Below are positions 7,701-14,196 of a DNA stretch of 21,121 bases, piece by piece (position 1 is the first letter of the stretch; every line of letters begins with the position of its first letter). The translations under genes and the position numbers were made by a program. Source of the DNA: a virus; the IMG/VR virus record IMGVR_UViG_3300021959_000494, positions 1 to 21,121 of that record. One strand, written 5' to 3'. The notes under the pieces are model-generated. The model was not told where the DNA came from. It worked only from the letters and a program-made list of their open reading frames with translations, and made no database searches.

Positions 7701-8533
7701 ACAGCTGATTCTGAAATAAACGTATCGCTTATAAAAGAGGCTGAGTCGGCATTTACTGCATGAGATGATGATAATTCTGTGATTATCTCGTAAGATGCAC
7801 TTACAGCATAGGAAGCTGATACTGCATTTGCTGCTATGCCAGTGGCTAGACTTAAATCTATCTGTGCTGAAGAGGAAACTAATGTAGGTTTATTAGTAAT
7901 ATCATCAAAATCTGTAGATATAGAAGATATAGAGGCAGCTAATGAGCTACTTACAGAATCTATTAATGTACTTACAGAACCTGAGTTTGCTATTTTAATC
8001 CAATTACCGGCATGAGCGAAATACCCTGCTCCAGTAGAATGAACGTGTGCAAACATACCGTGGTATTGATTAGCGCTAGGTAAATCACCTTCTGTAGGGT
8101 ATACATTAGAGTACTGTATCTTTTTACCGGGTATATCTATGATTGATGCGGAAGATGATATTAATTCAGGTTTATTAGTTATATCATCAAAGTCTGTAGT
8201 TATTGACCCTACTGAAGAAGCAACTGAGCTACTAAATGCATTAAATTCAGGTGTGGTAACTACTCCTACACCGTTAATTAGTATAGAACCAGTCAGATTT
8301 AATGAACCAGTAAAAGAATGTACATCGTCTGATGTATTACCGAACTTAGATGAACCGCTTTCGTATAGTATTGAAGCAGAAACTACCTCTGAGTGGTAAG
8401 CTTGTGCAGATACAGTACCGTCCACAGTAAGATCCCCAGTAATCGTCTGTGATCCGTAAAGATTTAACGATCCTGTTATGTCTCCGTTCCCGTTTAATGA
8501 CGGGCTTATCTGTTTCCACTGTATTAATGCCAT
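4718..8533 (-). CDS. Giant cadherin/Ig-like repeat adhesin, likely tail fibre (1271 aa)
   Basis: Residues 1-30 (MALIQWKQISPSLNGNGDIT) faintly echo the W-K tag of nearby fibres. Residues 105-230 contain two copies of a segment, TTDFDDITNKPELISSS and [17 protein letters not shown], whose second half also occurs in two other fibre proteins. From about 328 to 1075 run roughly seven beta-sandwich repeats of about 100 residues with cadherin-type features: ATDPES (353-358), LDYE ... ITAADE (503-520), ATDPEGD (571-577), and repeat ends VTDNVIPT, VTDNAAPT and VTENAAPT. A two-repeat unit beginning FYIIESAL is duplicated (about 675 and 877). The remaining 195 residues form a separate Ser/Gly-rich tip. 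No signal peptide or membrane segment is seen, consistent with a virion protein. The start directly abuts the gp15-like gene's stop, so they are cotranscribed. Binding of host surface glycans or proteins is inferred. Confidence 0.8.
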   Translation of the reverse strand: MALIQWKQISPSLNGNGDITGSLNLYGSQTITGDLTVDGTVSAQAYHSEVVSASILYESGSSKFGNTSDDVHSFTGSLNLTGSILINGVGVVTTPEFNAFSSSVASSVGSITTDFDDITNKPELISSSASIIDIPGKKIQYSNVYPTEGDLPSANQYHGMFAHVHSTGAGYFAHAGNWIKIANSGSVSTLIDSVSSSLAASISSISTDFDDITNKPTLVSSSAQIDLSLATGIAANAVSASYAVSASYEIITELSSSHAVNADSASFISDTFISESAVRSGFGNTNYNGNRIVSNTLLPDLFNNTFNAGTSGSVTEFLDKIFFPNSAPNITSSPNLSISEYTVAGTNIATLSATDPESQSLTWGIASSYLDNKVSITNSGVLSLVTFASASINTIDRGDGVLAHQIPINVTDSFGAVGTQTAYLRVNPNTAPVFRQGSTGGSIINSYTTSRNENASAGEVVRLYFTDNESDSITITSSSIAGDHFTVSKSANYVSIVQATSSLDYETTSSYSFNITAADEHYEAGLDNDSITQLPITINVTDNVIPTINNQTLTGFSEDVNDGVTYKDIVATDPEGDTVVFTNFTFLEAWYNGGIVSPGYYTGTSHSNPDEDPFQMSSSGRITRISNSFINSDRIDEYRYSVKVSDNFNTTFNTATITIPIADDLAAAISSNTPFYIIESALTNDFVTSNASGQAGTKAKFTANQSVNWNVNSTSNLFNIDSSGRIKLAADISGSYVAGASLVGSVTASNSFGTVTEQTFTVAVTDNAAPTQNLTQQTANYNTNGALAGNTLDTITFSDPNGDNIDHSTFTFSGATGLGYYYNAGTYFITASSNLSAGNYSYTISIKDEYGDDTLVANNTIAIQQATTGNLSTNGSFYIIESALSGTNIVTNSNGRTGTQGQLSVSYSPNYNSQYVQVWASSNNQIAIDTNGRLSIASNVSGSSSSGDILNTTITWTDQYGNTNLSGITIAVTENAAPTAAIGYYSNNFNTDNAISGANLMSVNISDTENDTPFTLTLSGTNSSSFTAVSQNGTNSSYIIQANGPLTAGSYSVDINITDNFGKSRTYSRTITIDQSLEFGRALVYTLSGNRVLGLSSNFNGTTGITSTSTATPTLITGTSTNSPYNGFQSGSLGNSSFSVGGGTVTRRVDIDGSATYNSVDKLLRQEGSFAAGNVQEQIFILVPSNSDLEGVPTSIGQSFSGTTVGEYVFNVNPDSAGWTNSINGAEIHNLPLENSFDGYSNWYVIAGTATQTANTLELRLTPSSGSAPTN

Positions 8534-9787
8534 CTATGCTGTAAATTTACCGGATATTGAATATTCATCTGTATCAGATATATCAAACCCTAATCCATCG
8601 TTAAATAAAACCACAACACCGTTACCGATTTGTTCAATAGACGTAATTGCATCGCTTTCGACAATTAGTCCATTAATAAATACCTTAAAATTTGCTGGTA
8701 TGAGATCGGGGAACCCTGAAGGTGGTGTTGATATAGTTGTATTTTCCCAAGTAATCGTTTTAGACGCACTATCTACAGTAACAGTTTTGTTATTACTAGT
8801 ATACATACGTTCTAGTGAAACATATTCTTTCTGTTCTGCTGTCATTGATTCTTCTATTGTTGTTATTGATAAACTATCTCCAGCTTTATCGTAGAATCTA
8901 CTACGAGTCTGGTTAGTATTATTGTTTGCTATTCTATTTCTATCCACTACTGCTATATCTGATACTGTTTCCATACCAAAATTTACTCTAGACTTAGAAA
9001 AGAACTTATTAGAGCCCTGTAAAGTAGCGTTAATAGAGTCTGGTACTATATGGCCTAGTAGAGATATGGTAAAACTTGTTTTAATTGTTCTGTCTTGACC
9101 TTGAGCTACTTCAGTAGTAGTGGCATAGTCGTTTATCTGAGCTCTAAAGTTAAATTTATTAGGATCTCCCCAATATGAATCAGAAGCATAGTTAATAGCT
9201 TCAATTAATTTATTCATTTGCTCTATATATGATGTAAATATGATACATGAGTACTTCATATTAACAAAATCAGGTATAACTACTCCTTGATACTCTTTTG
9301 TTTCAGTTCTATTGTTGAGAATTGAAAACTTATCATAAGCATTCTTCTTAGAATATTTTTTTTCAAATATACCGTAGTTAATCGGATTGTTAGCATCCAT
9401 CTTATTACCTAAGTTTCTATTTTTCTCTAAAGAATCTCTTTTAAGCATTAATAATGGAGTAAGTACCTTACCGTTTTTATCTCGGTAAAAACCGTCTTTC
9501 TGTACTGCTTTCCATCTTTCCGGAGAACCATATAGAATAGGTACATTCTTTTGTGAGTTATTCTGAATGACGGAGAGTTTTATTACATTGTTAAAGTAGT
9601 AAAATATAGCTTCGTCTATATCTCTAATTCCTATAGAGAAGTTCTTATTAGTATCATTTATTACAGTTCGTTGTAGCTCTCTTCTCTTCTTATTAGAAGA
9701 CGGAGCTTTAGTACCACTCACTTTAGGAGTAATACTTTCTTGAGAAAGCTGTTTCTGTGTTTTCGGTATTGGTTTTCTATCTGCCAT
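8534..9787 (-). CDS. Tail completion / sheath-terminator protein, T4 gp15-like, with extra C-terminal beta domain (417 aa)
   Basis: After a basic N-terminal tail (1-48), residues 49-250 follow the layout I recall for T4 gp15: FSIGIRDIDEAIFYYFNNVIK, then a VP-(I/L)-L-YGSPERW strand (82-92), then YSCIIFTSYIEQMNKLIEAI (179-198) matching the Y-x-L-S-I-F-T-R-Y segment of T4 gp15, and an ISLLGHIVPDSI strand near 241-252 matching its E-V-N-G-W-M-Y-P-P part. In T4, gp15 caps the tail tube and sheath and joins the tail to the neck. T4 gp15 is about 270 residues; this protein is longer by a C-terminal domain (about 330-417: KTVTVDS ... FKVFINGLIVESDAITSI ... VVVLFNDGLGF ... GKF) that looks like a fibre-type beta module. 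The gene lies 1 base after the gp14-like gene, in the T4 order 13-14-15. The assignment is by remote resemblance, without a search. Confidence 0.6.
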   Translation of the reverse strand: MADRKPIPKTQKQLSQESITPKVSGTKAPSSNKKRRELQRTVINDTNKNFSIGIRDIDEAIFYYFNNVIKLSVIQNNSQKNVPILYGSPERWKAVQKDGFYRDKNGKVLTPLLMLKRDSLEKNRNLGNKMDANNPINYGIFEKKYSKKNAYDKFSILNNRTETKEYQGVVIPDFVNMKYSCIIFTSYIEQMNKLIEAINYASDSYWGDPNKFNFRAQINDYATTTEVAQGQDRTIKTSFTISLLGHIVPDSINATLQGSNKFFSKSRVNFGMETVSDIAVVDRNRIANNNTNQTRSRFYDKAGDSLSITTIEESMTAEQKEYVSLERMYTSNNKTVTVDSASKTITWENTTISTPPSGFPDLIPANFKVFINGLIVESDAITSIEQIGNGVVVLFNDGLGFDISDTDEYSISGKFTA

Positions 9788-9788
9788 G

Positions 9789-10265
9789 CTACTCTATTCC
9801 TGTTACTTCTCTTCGTGTTAAGTGACAATCAACTATAATAGAAAGAGAAGAGCCGAAGTTTTTACCGTAATCGGTAAGGTTATAGCTTTTATCTCTACCT
9901 AACATTAATTGATTCTCTCTTACTGTATCAACCTGGTAGTAATCTTCCGACCATACTAATATATCTCCTACTTCTGGTACTACATTAATATCAACTAAGT
10001 CTTGTCTTATGAATGCGAATGAAGCTTCTCTACCTAAATCTGGTCCAAAGTCATCTACATCTATAATTTGATCACCTCTAGTTATAAAGCAGTTTAACTT
10101 AGCTGGTTCCATATATGATTTATCTAATGATTCTCCATATATGTTAGCAACAGTATCGTCCAAGCTAATTTTATAGTACAGAACTTCTTGTTCAACTATA
10201 TCACTTAATAGCTCTCTATTAATATTAATTAATAAATCAAAATCTCTACTGCTTCCGAATATCAT
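9789..10265 (-). CDS. Neck protein, T4 gp14-like (158 aa)
   Basis: Sequence features recall T4 gp14, a neck protein that with gp13 closes the filled head and receives the tail. They are DIVEQEVLYYKISLDD (21-36) like the E-S-I-Q-x-R-G-V-E-C-Y-Y-V-P-R region, NIYGES (41-46) like L-I-F-G-E-D, DVDDFGPDLGREASFAFIRQDL (about 70-91) like the F-G-M-Q-V-x-D-E-V segment, and VPEVGDILVW ... YYQVDTV ... LGRD (97-125) like K-E-G-D-L-I-Y-F-P ... F-E-I-N-W-V ... L-G-Q. At 158 residues it is shorter than T4 gp14 (256), lacking most of the C-terminal part. Its start codon overlaps the stop of the 99-aa gene by one base (TAATG), and the gp15-like gene follows after one base. Similarity is by eye, so family is likely and symbol uncertain. 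Confidence 0.55.
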   Translation of the reverse strand: MIFGSSRDFDLLININRELLSDIVEQEVLYYKISLDDTVANIYGESLDKSYMEPAKLNCFITRGDQIIDVDDFGPDLGREASFAFIRQDLVDINVVPEVGDILVWSEDYYQVDTVRENQLMLGRDKSYNLTDYGKNFGSSLSIIVDCHLTRREVTGIE

Positions 10266-10564
10266 TACTTTTCTTCTATTGTCTGTTCTCCTACTTCTAC
10301 AGCTATTATATTATCGTATTTAGCAACCGTATTATCTCTGAATGCTTTATATGCTTCAATAGAATCTTTTTGGCTTATAATTTTTACTTTATATGTAGCT
10401 AATTTAGATTCTTTATCTTGGCTTGCAACTGTTACTGTGGTGACTCCGGGCATTGCTCTAAGAGCATCATCATACCCTTCAGATCCTTCTTCTCCAAATG
10501 TAACTTTAACCATAGCCTCATAGGTATTATAGTTAATTTCTAAAATTATATCAGATAACTTCAT
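10265..10564 (-). CDS. Small protein with capsid-targeting-like N-terminus and ferredoxin-like pattern (99 aa)
   Basis: The first nine residues MKLSDIILE match MKLSELILE of the 173-aa protein at 15417-15938 in seven of nine positions and end in I-L-E, which fits the (L/I)-x-E cleavage rule of T4-type gp21 proteases. Residues 16-99 alternate strand and helix (AMVKVTFGEEG, YDDALRAMPGV, TTVTVASQDK, ATYKVKIISQ, SIEAYKAFRDNTV, NIIAVEVGEQ), consistent with a small beta-alpha-beta ferredoxin-like or ACT-type fold. No catalytic or metal motif is visible. The gene is wedged between gp13-like and gp14-like genes with one-base TAATG overlaps on both sides, so its translation is coupled to theirs. It may be a neck accessory protein or an internal head protein packaged and injected with DNA. 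Both are inference; I do not recognise the family. Confidence 0.65.
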   Translation of the reverse strand: MKLSDIILEINYNTYEAMVKVTFGEEGSEGYDDALRAMPGVTTVTVASQDKESKLATYKVKIISQKDSIEAYKAFRDNTVAKYDNIIAVEVGEQTIEEK

Positions 10565-11763
10565 TACCCTATGAATATTGTATTAGGTACTCCTGCAAGA
10601 GCATCGTTTATATATTTTGTCTGTGCAGCTTGCATCTCTAACTGTGAATTCATTGAAGCTGTCTGCAGCATTGCTTTAAGGTCTTCTATGAGAGCAGTTT
10701 TTTCAGTTCTAGAATCTGCTAATAAGTCAGCTTGATTAAGAGTTGCTTCAGAGCCGGGTACTGGAACTGTTGTGTATTTACCTCTAACGTAAGCTAAAGT
10801 TTCTTTTGAGACTGCTGCTGCATATTTGTATATCCACTGTCTACCTATAGAGTTAATCTCAGCATAAGTAGGATTTTCAGTTGGAACGTTTGAAAGGTTA
10901 GTAATCACAGATGATCCTCCTGCATTACCTCCAAAACCTCCTTGTGATGATGCTGATGCTGATACATTTAATCCGTCATCTATATATCTTTTTTCAGCTG
11001 TTAGGTAATATTCAAATCTTAACTTACCAACTTTCTTAGGAATTGGAAATATTCTTAATTTATTATTATGTATTTCAAAAGAGTAATGTGATTTTCTTAT
11101 CTGGTCGTTAAACTCAATAGCTTGGGTCTTTAATATATCGTAAGAAGCTGGCATTAACATAAAGTTGATACCGGGACTAAATTTACCGAAGTCGAATGCC
11201 TCCATTAATCCTTGTACTCCTGTACCGGTACCAGCAAATGGATCAAAATATCTCATAATAGCAGGAGGTGCTTCGTAAAATATTCTTCTAATCTCTGCTA
11301 CACCAGGTGCATCTGATAAATTGATAGCTGCTTGTAAGTCGTAATTTTGTTTACCTATTTCTAATTCTATCGATCCAGTATACAGTTCAGTATATCCTCC
11401 AACCATAGCTTCCATCCCATACTGTTTGGATGCTCTAATCATTTCTTCTAATGAAGGTTTAATTAAAGTAGTATTTATAGCTTGTGCTTGAGATCCTCCT
11501 GACAGAGACCCGAAGTTTTGAGATGCTAAGTTAGCAAATACTTCTGCTCCGTAAGCCGTTACAGCTTCTTCGAAGGCAGCAAAAAAGTTTTGACATTCTA
11601 GTTCGACGTCCATCATCGGATAACCTAACTTTTTAGCACAATAAGAAGCTACTTTAGGTGCTTCTGTTTGAAAGTCAGTATCAGAATCATAAAAGCCGAA
11701 TGGTGTAGGGTTATCTGCAGGTGTAAAAGTACAGGAACCGTTCCAAATATTTATGTTCGCCAT
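10564..11763 (-). CDS. Neck / head-completion protein, T4 gp13-like (399 aa)
   Basis: The N-terminal region (about 23-70: FYDSDTDFQ ... YCAKKLGYPMMDVELECQNFFAAFEEAVTAYG) parallels the start of T4 gp13 (R-R-L-G-A-P-I-I-N-V-E-L ... A-L-E-L-Y-G). The C-terminal region parallels its end: RQWIYKYAAAVSKETLAYVRGKY, PVPGSEATLN, LLADSRTEKTALIEDL and a final NTIFIG, against T4 N-R-W-V-K-D-Y-A-T-A-L-A-K-E-L ... L-I-E-E-A-R-L-E-K-E-A-L-R-E-E-L ... G-I-L-V-G. In T4, gp13 binds the portal vertex after packaging and, with gp14, forms the neck. This protein is about 90 residues longer than T4 gp13, with an extra Gly/Ser-rich loop near 270-285 (SASASSQGGFGGNAGGSS). The start lies 14 bases after a promoter-like octamer and 27 bases after phoH. 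Assignment is good but made without a database search. Confidence 0.72.
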   Translation of the reverse strand: MANINIWNGSCTFTPADNPTPFGFYDSDTDFQTEAPKVASYCAKKLGYPMMDVELECQNFFAAFEEAVTAYGAEVFANLASQNFGSLSGGSQAQAINTTLIKPSLEEMIRASKQYGMEAMVGGYTELYTGSIELEIGKQNYDLQAAINLSDAPGVAEIRRIFYEAPPAIMRYFDPFAGTGTGVQGLMEAFDFGKFSPGINFMLMPASYDILKTQAIEFNDQIRKSHYSFEIHNNKLRIFPIPKKVGKLRFEYYLTAEKRYIDDGLNVSASASSQGGFGGNAGGSSVITNLSNVPTENPTYAEINSIGRQWIYKYAAAVSKETLAYVRGKYTTVPVPGSEATLNQADLLADSRTEKTALIEDLKAMLQTASMNSQLEMQAAQTKYINDALAGVPNTIFIG

Positions 11764-11777
11764 TTATCGATAGTTTA

Positions 11778-11786
11778 TTATAAATA
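11778..11786 (-). promoter_or_regulatory. Candidate late promoter, TATTTATAA octamer (copy 4)
   Basis: Minus strand reads TACTATTTATAATAAACTATCGATAA and then the gp13-like ATG. It fills most of the 27-base gap after phoH, 5 bases from that stop and 14 bases from the next start. If it is a -10 element, the leader of the neck operon would be under ten bases. Confidence 0.5.
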
Positions 11787-11790
11787 GTAA

Positions 11791-12477
11791 CTAATCTCTG
11801 AAGGTTCTATATACGTTTAATACAGGTGCAACAATGTTATGTCTATGGTTTTGTTCTAATGAGGCAGTTCTAAAGCCTTCTACTTGTTCTTCGACTCTAG
11901 AGAGAAAAGAAAATCCAGTTTCTCTTTTATCTTTTAAATCTATTTGTGCCATATCTCCACAAATTACCATCTTAGATCCTCTACCGAGTCTACCTATTAC
12001 TGTTTCCATTTGATTATGAGTAACGTTTTGCGCTTCATCTACTATTACAAATGAATTTAGAAACGTTCTACCTCTCATAAATGCAAATGGTACAATTTCT
12101 ATTCTACCTTCGTCTAATTCTTTTTGTATTTTCTCCTTATTATATAGCATATGTAAATTGTGATATATTGGAGCTAACCAAGGATCCATCTTCTCTCTTA
12201 TATCTCCTGGAAGAAAACCTATATCTTCTTTAGACACTGTAGGTCTTGTTATGATAATCTTATCTATACGTTTAGTGAATAGTAAATCTAATGCTACTTG
12301 AGTTGCTACTAGTGTCTTACCACTTCCTGCCATTCCTTTTATTACTGTGATTGGAGCTTCTAGTATTAACTTTTTTGCTTCTTTTTGTTCTTCGTTTAAT
12401 GTTACATTGAACTTAATTGGTCGCTTAGGGCGATTCTTTTTGACGAATACATCGTCAGTATGATGGTTTGATGCCAT
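11791..12477 (-). CDS. phoH: PhoH-like P-loop ATPase (228 aa)
   Basis: Walker A is GMAGSGKT at residues 48-55, followed by a long helix. The ITRPTVSKEDIGFLPGDIREKM segment (76-97), the MRGRTF motif (134-139) and the Walker B block FVIVDEAQN (143-151) are hallmarks of the PhoH domain, and CGDMAQIDL (around 173-181) is the following sensor-like segment. The length of about 230 residues fits the single-domain phage type, without the N-terminal PIN domain found in PhoH2 or the KH domain of other bacterial homologues. PhoH-like proteins are predicted RNA-linked ATPases and are frequent in marine phages; the older link to phosphate stress is weak for phage copies. The gene sits alone between the gp23 terminator and the neck operon, with promoter-like octamers before and after it. 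A role in late RNA metabolism is inference. Confidence 0.93.
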   Translation of the reverse strand: MASNHHTDDVFVKKNRPKRPIKFNVTLNEEQKEAKKLILEAPITVIKGMAGSGKTLVATQVALDLLFTKRIDKIIITRPTVSKEDIGFLPGDIREKMDPWLAPIYHNLHMLYNKEKIQKELDEGRIEIVPFAFMRGRTFLNSFVIVDEAQNVTHNQMETVIGRLGRGSKMVICGDMAQIDLKDKRETGFSFLSRVEEQVEGFRTASLEQNHRHNIVAPVLNVYRTFRD

Positions 12478-12538
12478 TCAGTTCTATTTTAATTAATATA
12501 CCTTTTTTTATAACCTTAATTGTAATATAGTAATTTAA

Positions 12539-12547
12539 TTATAAATA
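12539..12547 (-). promoter_or_regulatory. Candidate late promoter, TATTTATAA octamer (copy 5)
   Basis: Minus strand reads GTCTATTTATAATTAAATTAC. It begins 3 bases downstream of the gp23 terminator's U-tract and 61 bases before the phoH start. A new promoter directly after a terminator is the strongest positional support for reading this motif on the minus strand. Confidence 0.55.
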
Positions 12548-12550
12548 GAC

Positions 12551-12576
12551 AAAAAAAAAGAGGCCCGAAGGCCTCT
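12551..12576 (-). terminator. Rho-independent terminator after gp23
   Basis: On the minus strand, AGAGGCC-TTCG-GGCCTCT forms a perfect 7-bp stem with a UUCG tetraloop, followed by a run of eight further Ts. The stem ends 24 bases past the gp23 stop. This is a textbook intrinsic terminator and would end the abundant capsid transcript before phoH. Confidence 0.93.
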
Positions 12577-12600
12577 CTTAATTTATTCATAAGAATAATC

Positions 12601-14172
12601 TTAGATCTGAGCTAAGTCAGAGATAAAGATTTTTCCGTAGAATTCAGGTCTGATCATCTTCTTAGCGTAACGAGTCATTAAACCTTTTCTTGGAGTGAAA
12701 GATTCTGGATCGTATACTAATGGAGTCATCATTAATGGTACGTAAGGTGCGTATACAGCTCCTGTTTCTAGGAATTGTGAACCTCTGTAACCCATCAATA
12801 AGATGTTTTCAGTCATGTAAGGATTCTTGTAAACTTTGAATCTGTTTGCAAGAGAACCAACTTTCTGTACTCCCATGTTGAAGTCCATTTGATCACCGTC
12901 TGTTGCAGCAGCATATCCAGGAATAGATTCTAGGATTGTTGCAACGTTTGGAGATACTACTACGAAGTTTGCACCACCTCTAAGAGTTTTCTGGTGAATC
13001 TTGTTAGATACTTTTTGGATTTTAGTTCCTAAAGTTTGGAACCATTGTCCTTGAGTATTGTAGAAATCAGAAGTAGAGTTAGTCCAGTTTGAACCGTTCC
13101 ATACTTTGTTGTTTTCTGCAGACCAGTGCTCAGTTGTTCTAGCACCTAAGATCAACATATCTAAAATCTCTAGATCGATTTCCATTGAAATGTACTCACT
13201 TAATAGTGAAGTCAATTCAGCTTCTGCATCGATTGAGTGATATGCGTTAAGATCTTGTGCGAATTCTGGAGTCCATTGTGCTTTTAACTTTCTAGTCTTA
13301 GCAACAATTGCCTCAGATGCAAGTTGAACGTCGATTTCTGGAATCGCTAAGTTTTCAACTGCTCTATCAGAATTTGCTTCATAGTCACCTCTAGTGTTGT
13401 CAGATGGTTGTAAGTGGTAGATTAAATCTTTGTTACCAGTTGAACCAGCTGCTCCAGTTGCTACTACGAATTCTACGTTAGCTCCATTCAATTGTGTAAA
13501 TTGAGGGAAGTTAGCAATACCTGCTAATCTGAAAGCTCTAATTCCTTCTGCGTCAGCACCTGCTGGTAGAGCAATAGAAACTAAATCATAATCTGCAGGA
13601 GATAATCCTACTTCATGATTGATAGATCCAGATGCTACTCCAGTTGTTACTGTAGCTGCTACAGAACTAGAAGCGTCATTGATAGTGTAGCCAAATTGAC
13701 CTGCACCATACATACCGCCTGCTACGTCTACGTCTTTTCCGATTTTAGAATTAGCGTCAGATACATTACCATAAAGGCTTTCTCCGTCGGTTCTTCCATT
13801 CTTAGTGTCTCCGTATTTGAAGTCTAAGTAAAATACTAGCCCTGAAGGCAAGTTCATTGGTTGTACAGATACGAAATCTTGTGCAACGATAGATGAGAAT
13901 ACTTTTCTCACCAATGGTAAAGCTACTCCTGCCCACTGCTCACCTGCTCCAGCAGAAAATCCAGTACTTGTACCAGATGCTCCTGTGTTGTTAGCTTCAG
14001 CGACAATTTGTTTTGCTTGGTTTTCAAGGATTACAGCCATGTTATTTGCATGTCTGTTGTCTTTGATACCTTCTAGCAATCCACTAGCTCCCCATTTTTC
14101 TGCTAATTTAGCAGAGTCAGCTTGCATACTTTTGTAAGTATTTGAGCTCTCTAATAGGTTATTAATTTCCAT
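12601..14172 (-). CDS. 23: Major capsid protein, T4 gp23-like (523 aa)
   Basis: The landmark region is residues 80-120: WAGVALPLVRKVFSSIVAQ, then DFVSVQPM and the segment NLPSGLVFYLDFKYG, which correspond to the T4 gp23 stretch around I-x-x-F-D-I-C-G-V-Q-P-M-N-S-P-T-G. The protein forms the hexamers of the icosahedral head (HK97 fold). T4 gp23 is 521 residues, so the length is right. The N-terminal propeptide (roughly 1-59) contains several sites of the gp21 type: LLE ending at 34, ILE ending at 50, and VAE ending at 59. By position relative to T4 (cleavage at residue 65), E59 or E50 is the likely maturation site. The gene follows gp22 by 24 A/T-rich bases with no Shine-Dalgarno box and is followed by a strong terminator. 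Confidence 0.95.
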   Translation of the reverse strand: MEINNLLESSNTYKSMQADSAKLAEKWGASGLLEGIKDNRHANNMAVILENQAKQIVAEANNTGASGTSTGFSAGAGEQWAGVALPLVRKVFSSIVAQDFVSVQPMNLPSGLVFYLDFKYGDTKNGRTDGESLYGNVSDANSKIGKDVDVAGGMYGAGQFGYTINDASSSVAATVTTGVASGSINHEVGLSPADYDLVSIALPAGADAEGIRAFRLAGIANFPQFTQLNGANVEFVVATGAAGSTGNKDLIYHLQPSDNTRGDYEANSDRAVENLAIPEIDVQLASEAIVAKTRKLKAQWTPEFAQDLNAYHSIDAEAELTSLLSEYISMEIDLEILDMLILGARTTEHWSAENNKVWNGSNWTNSTSDFYNTQGQWFQTLGTKIQKVSNKIHQKTLRGGANFVVVSPNVATILESIPGYAAATDGDQMDFNMGVQKVGSLANRFKVYKNPYMTENILLMGYRGSQFLETGAVYAPYVPLMMTPLVYDPESFTPRKGLMTRYAKKMIRPEFYGKIFISDLAQI

Positions 14173-14196
14173 TGTTTTAGAATTTTAATTTATTAA

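Noticed and set aside
8139-8894. Plus-strand open frames across the junction of the 1271-aa and gp15-like genes
   Set aside because: They lie wholly opposite two well-supported genes, and their translations show no recognisable domain.
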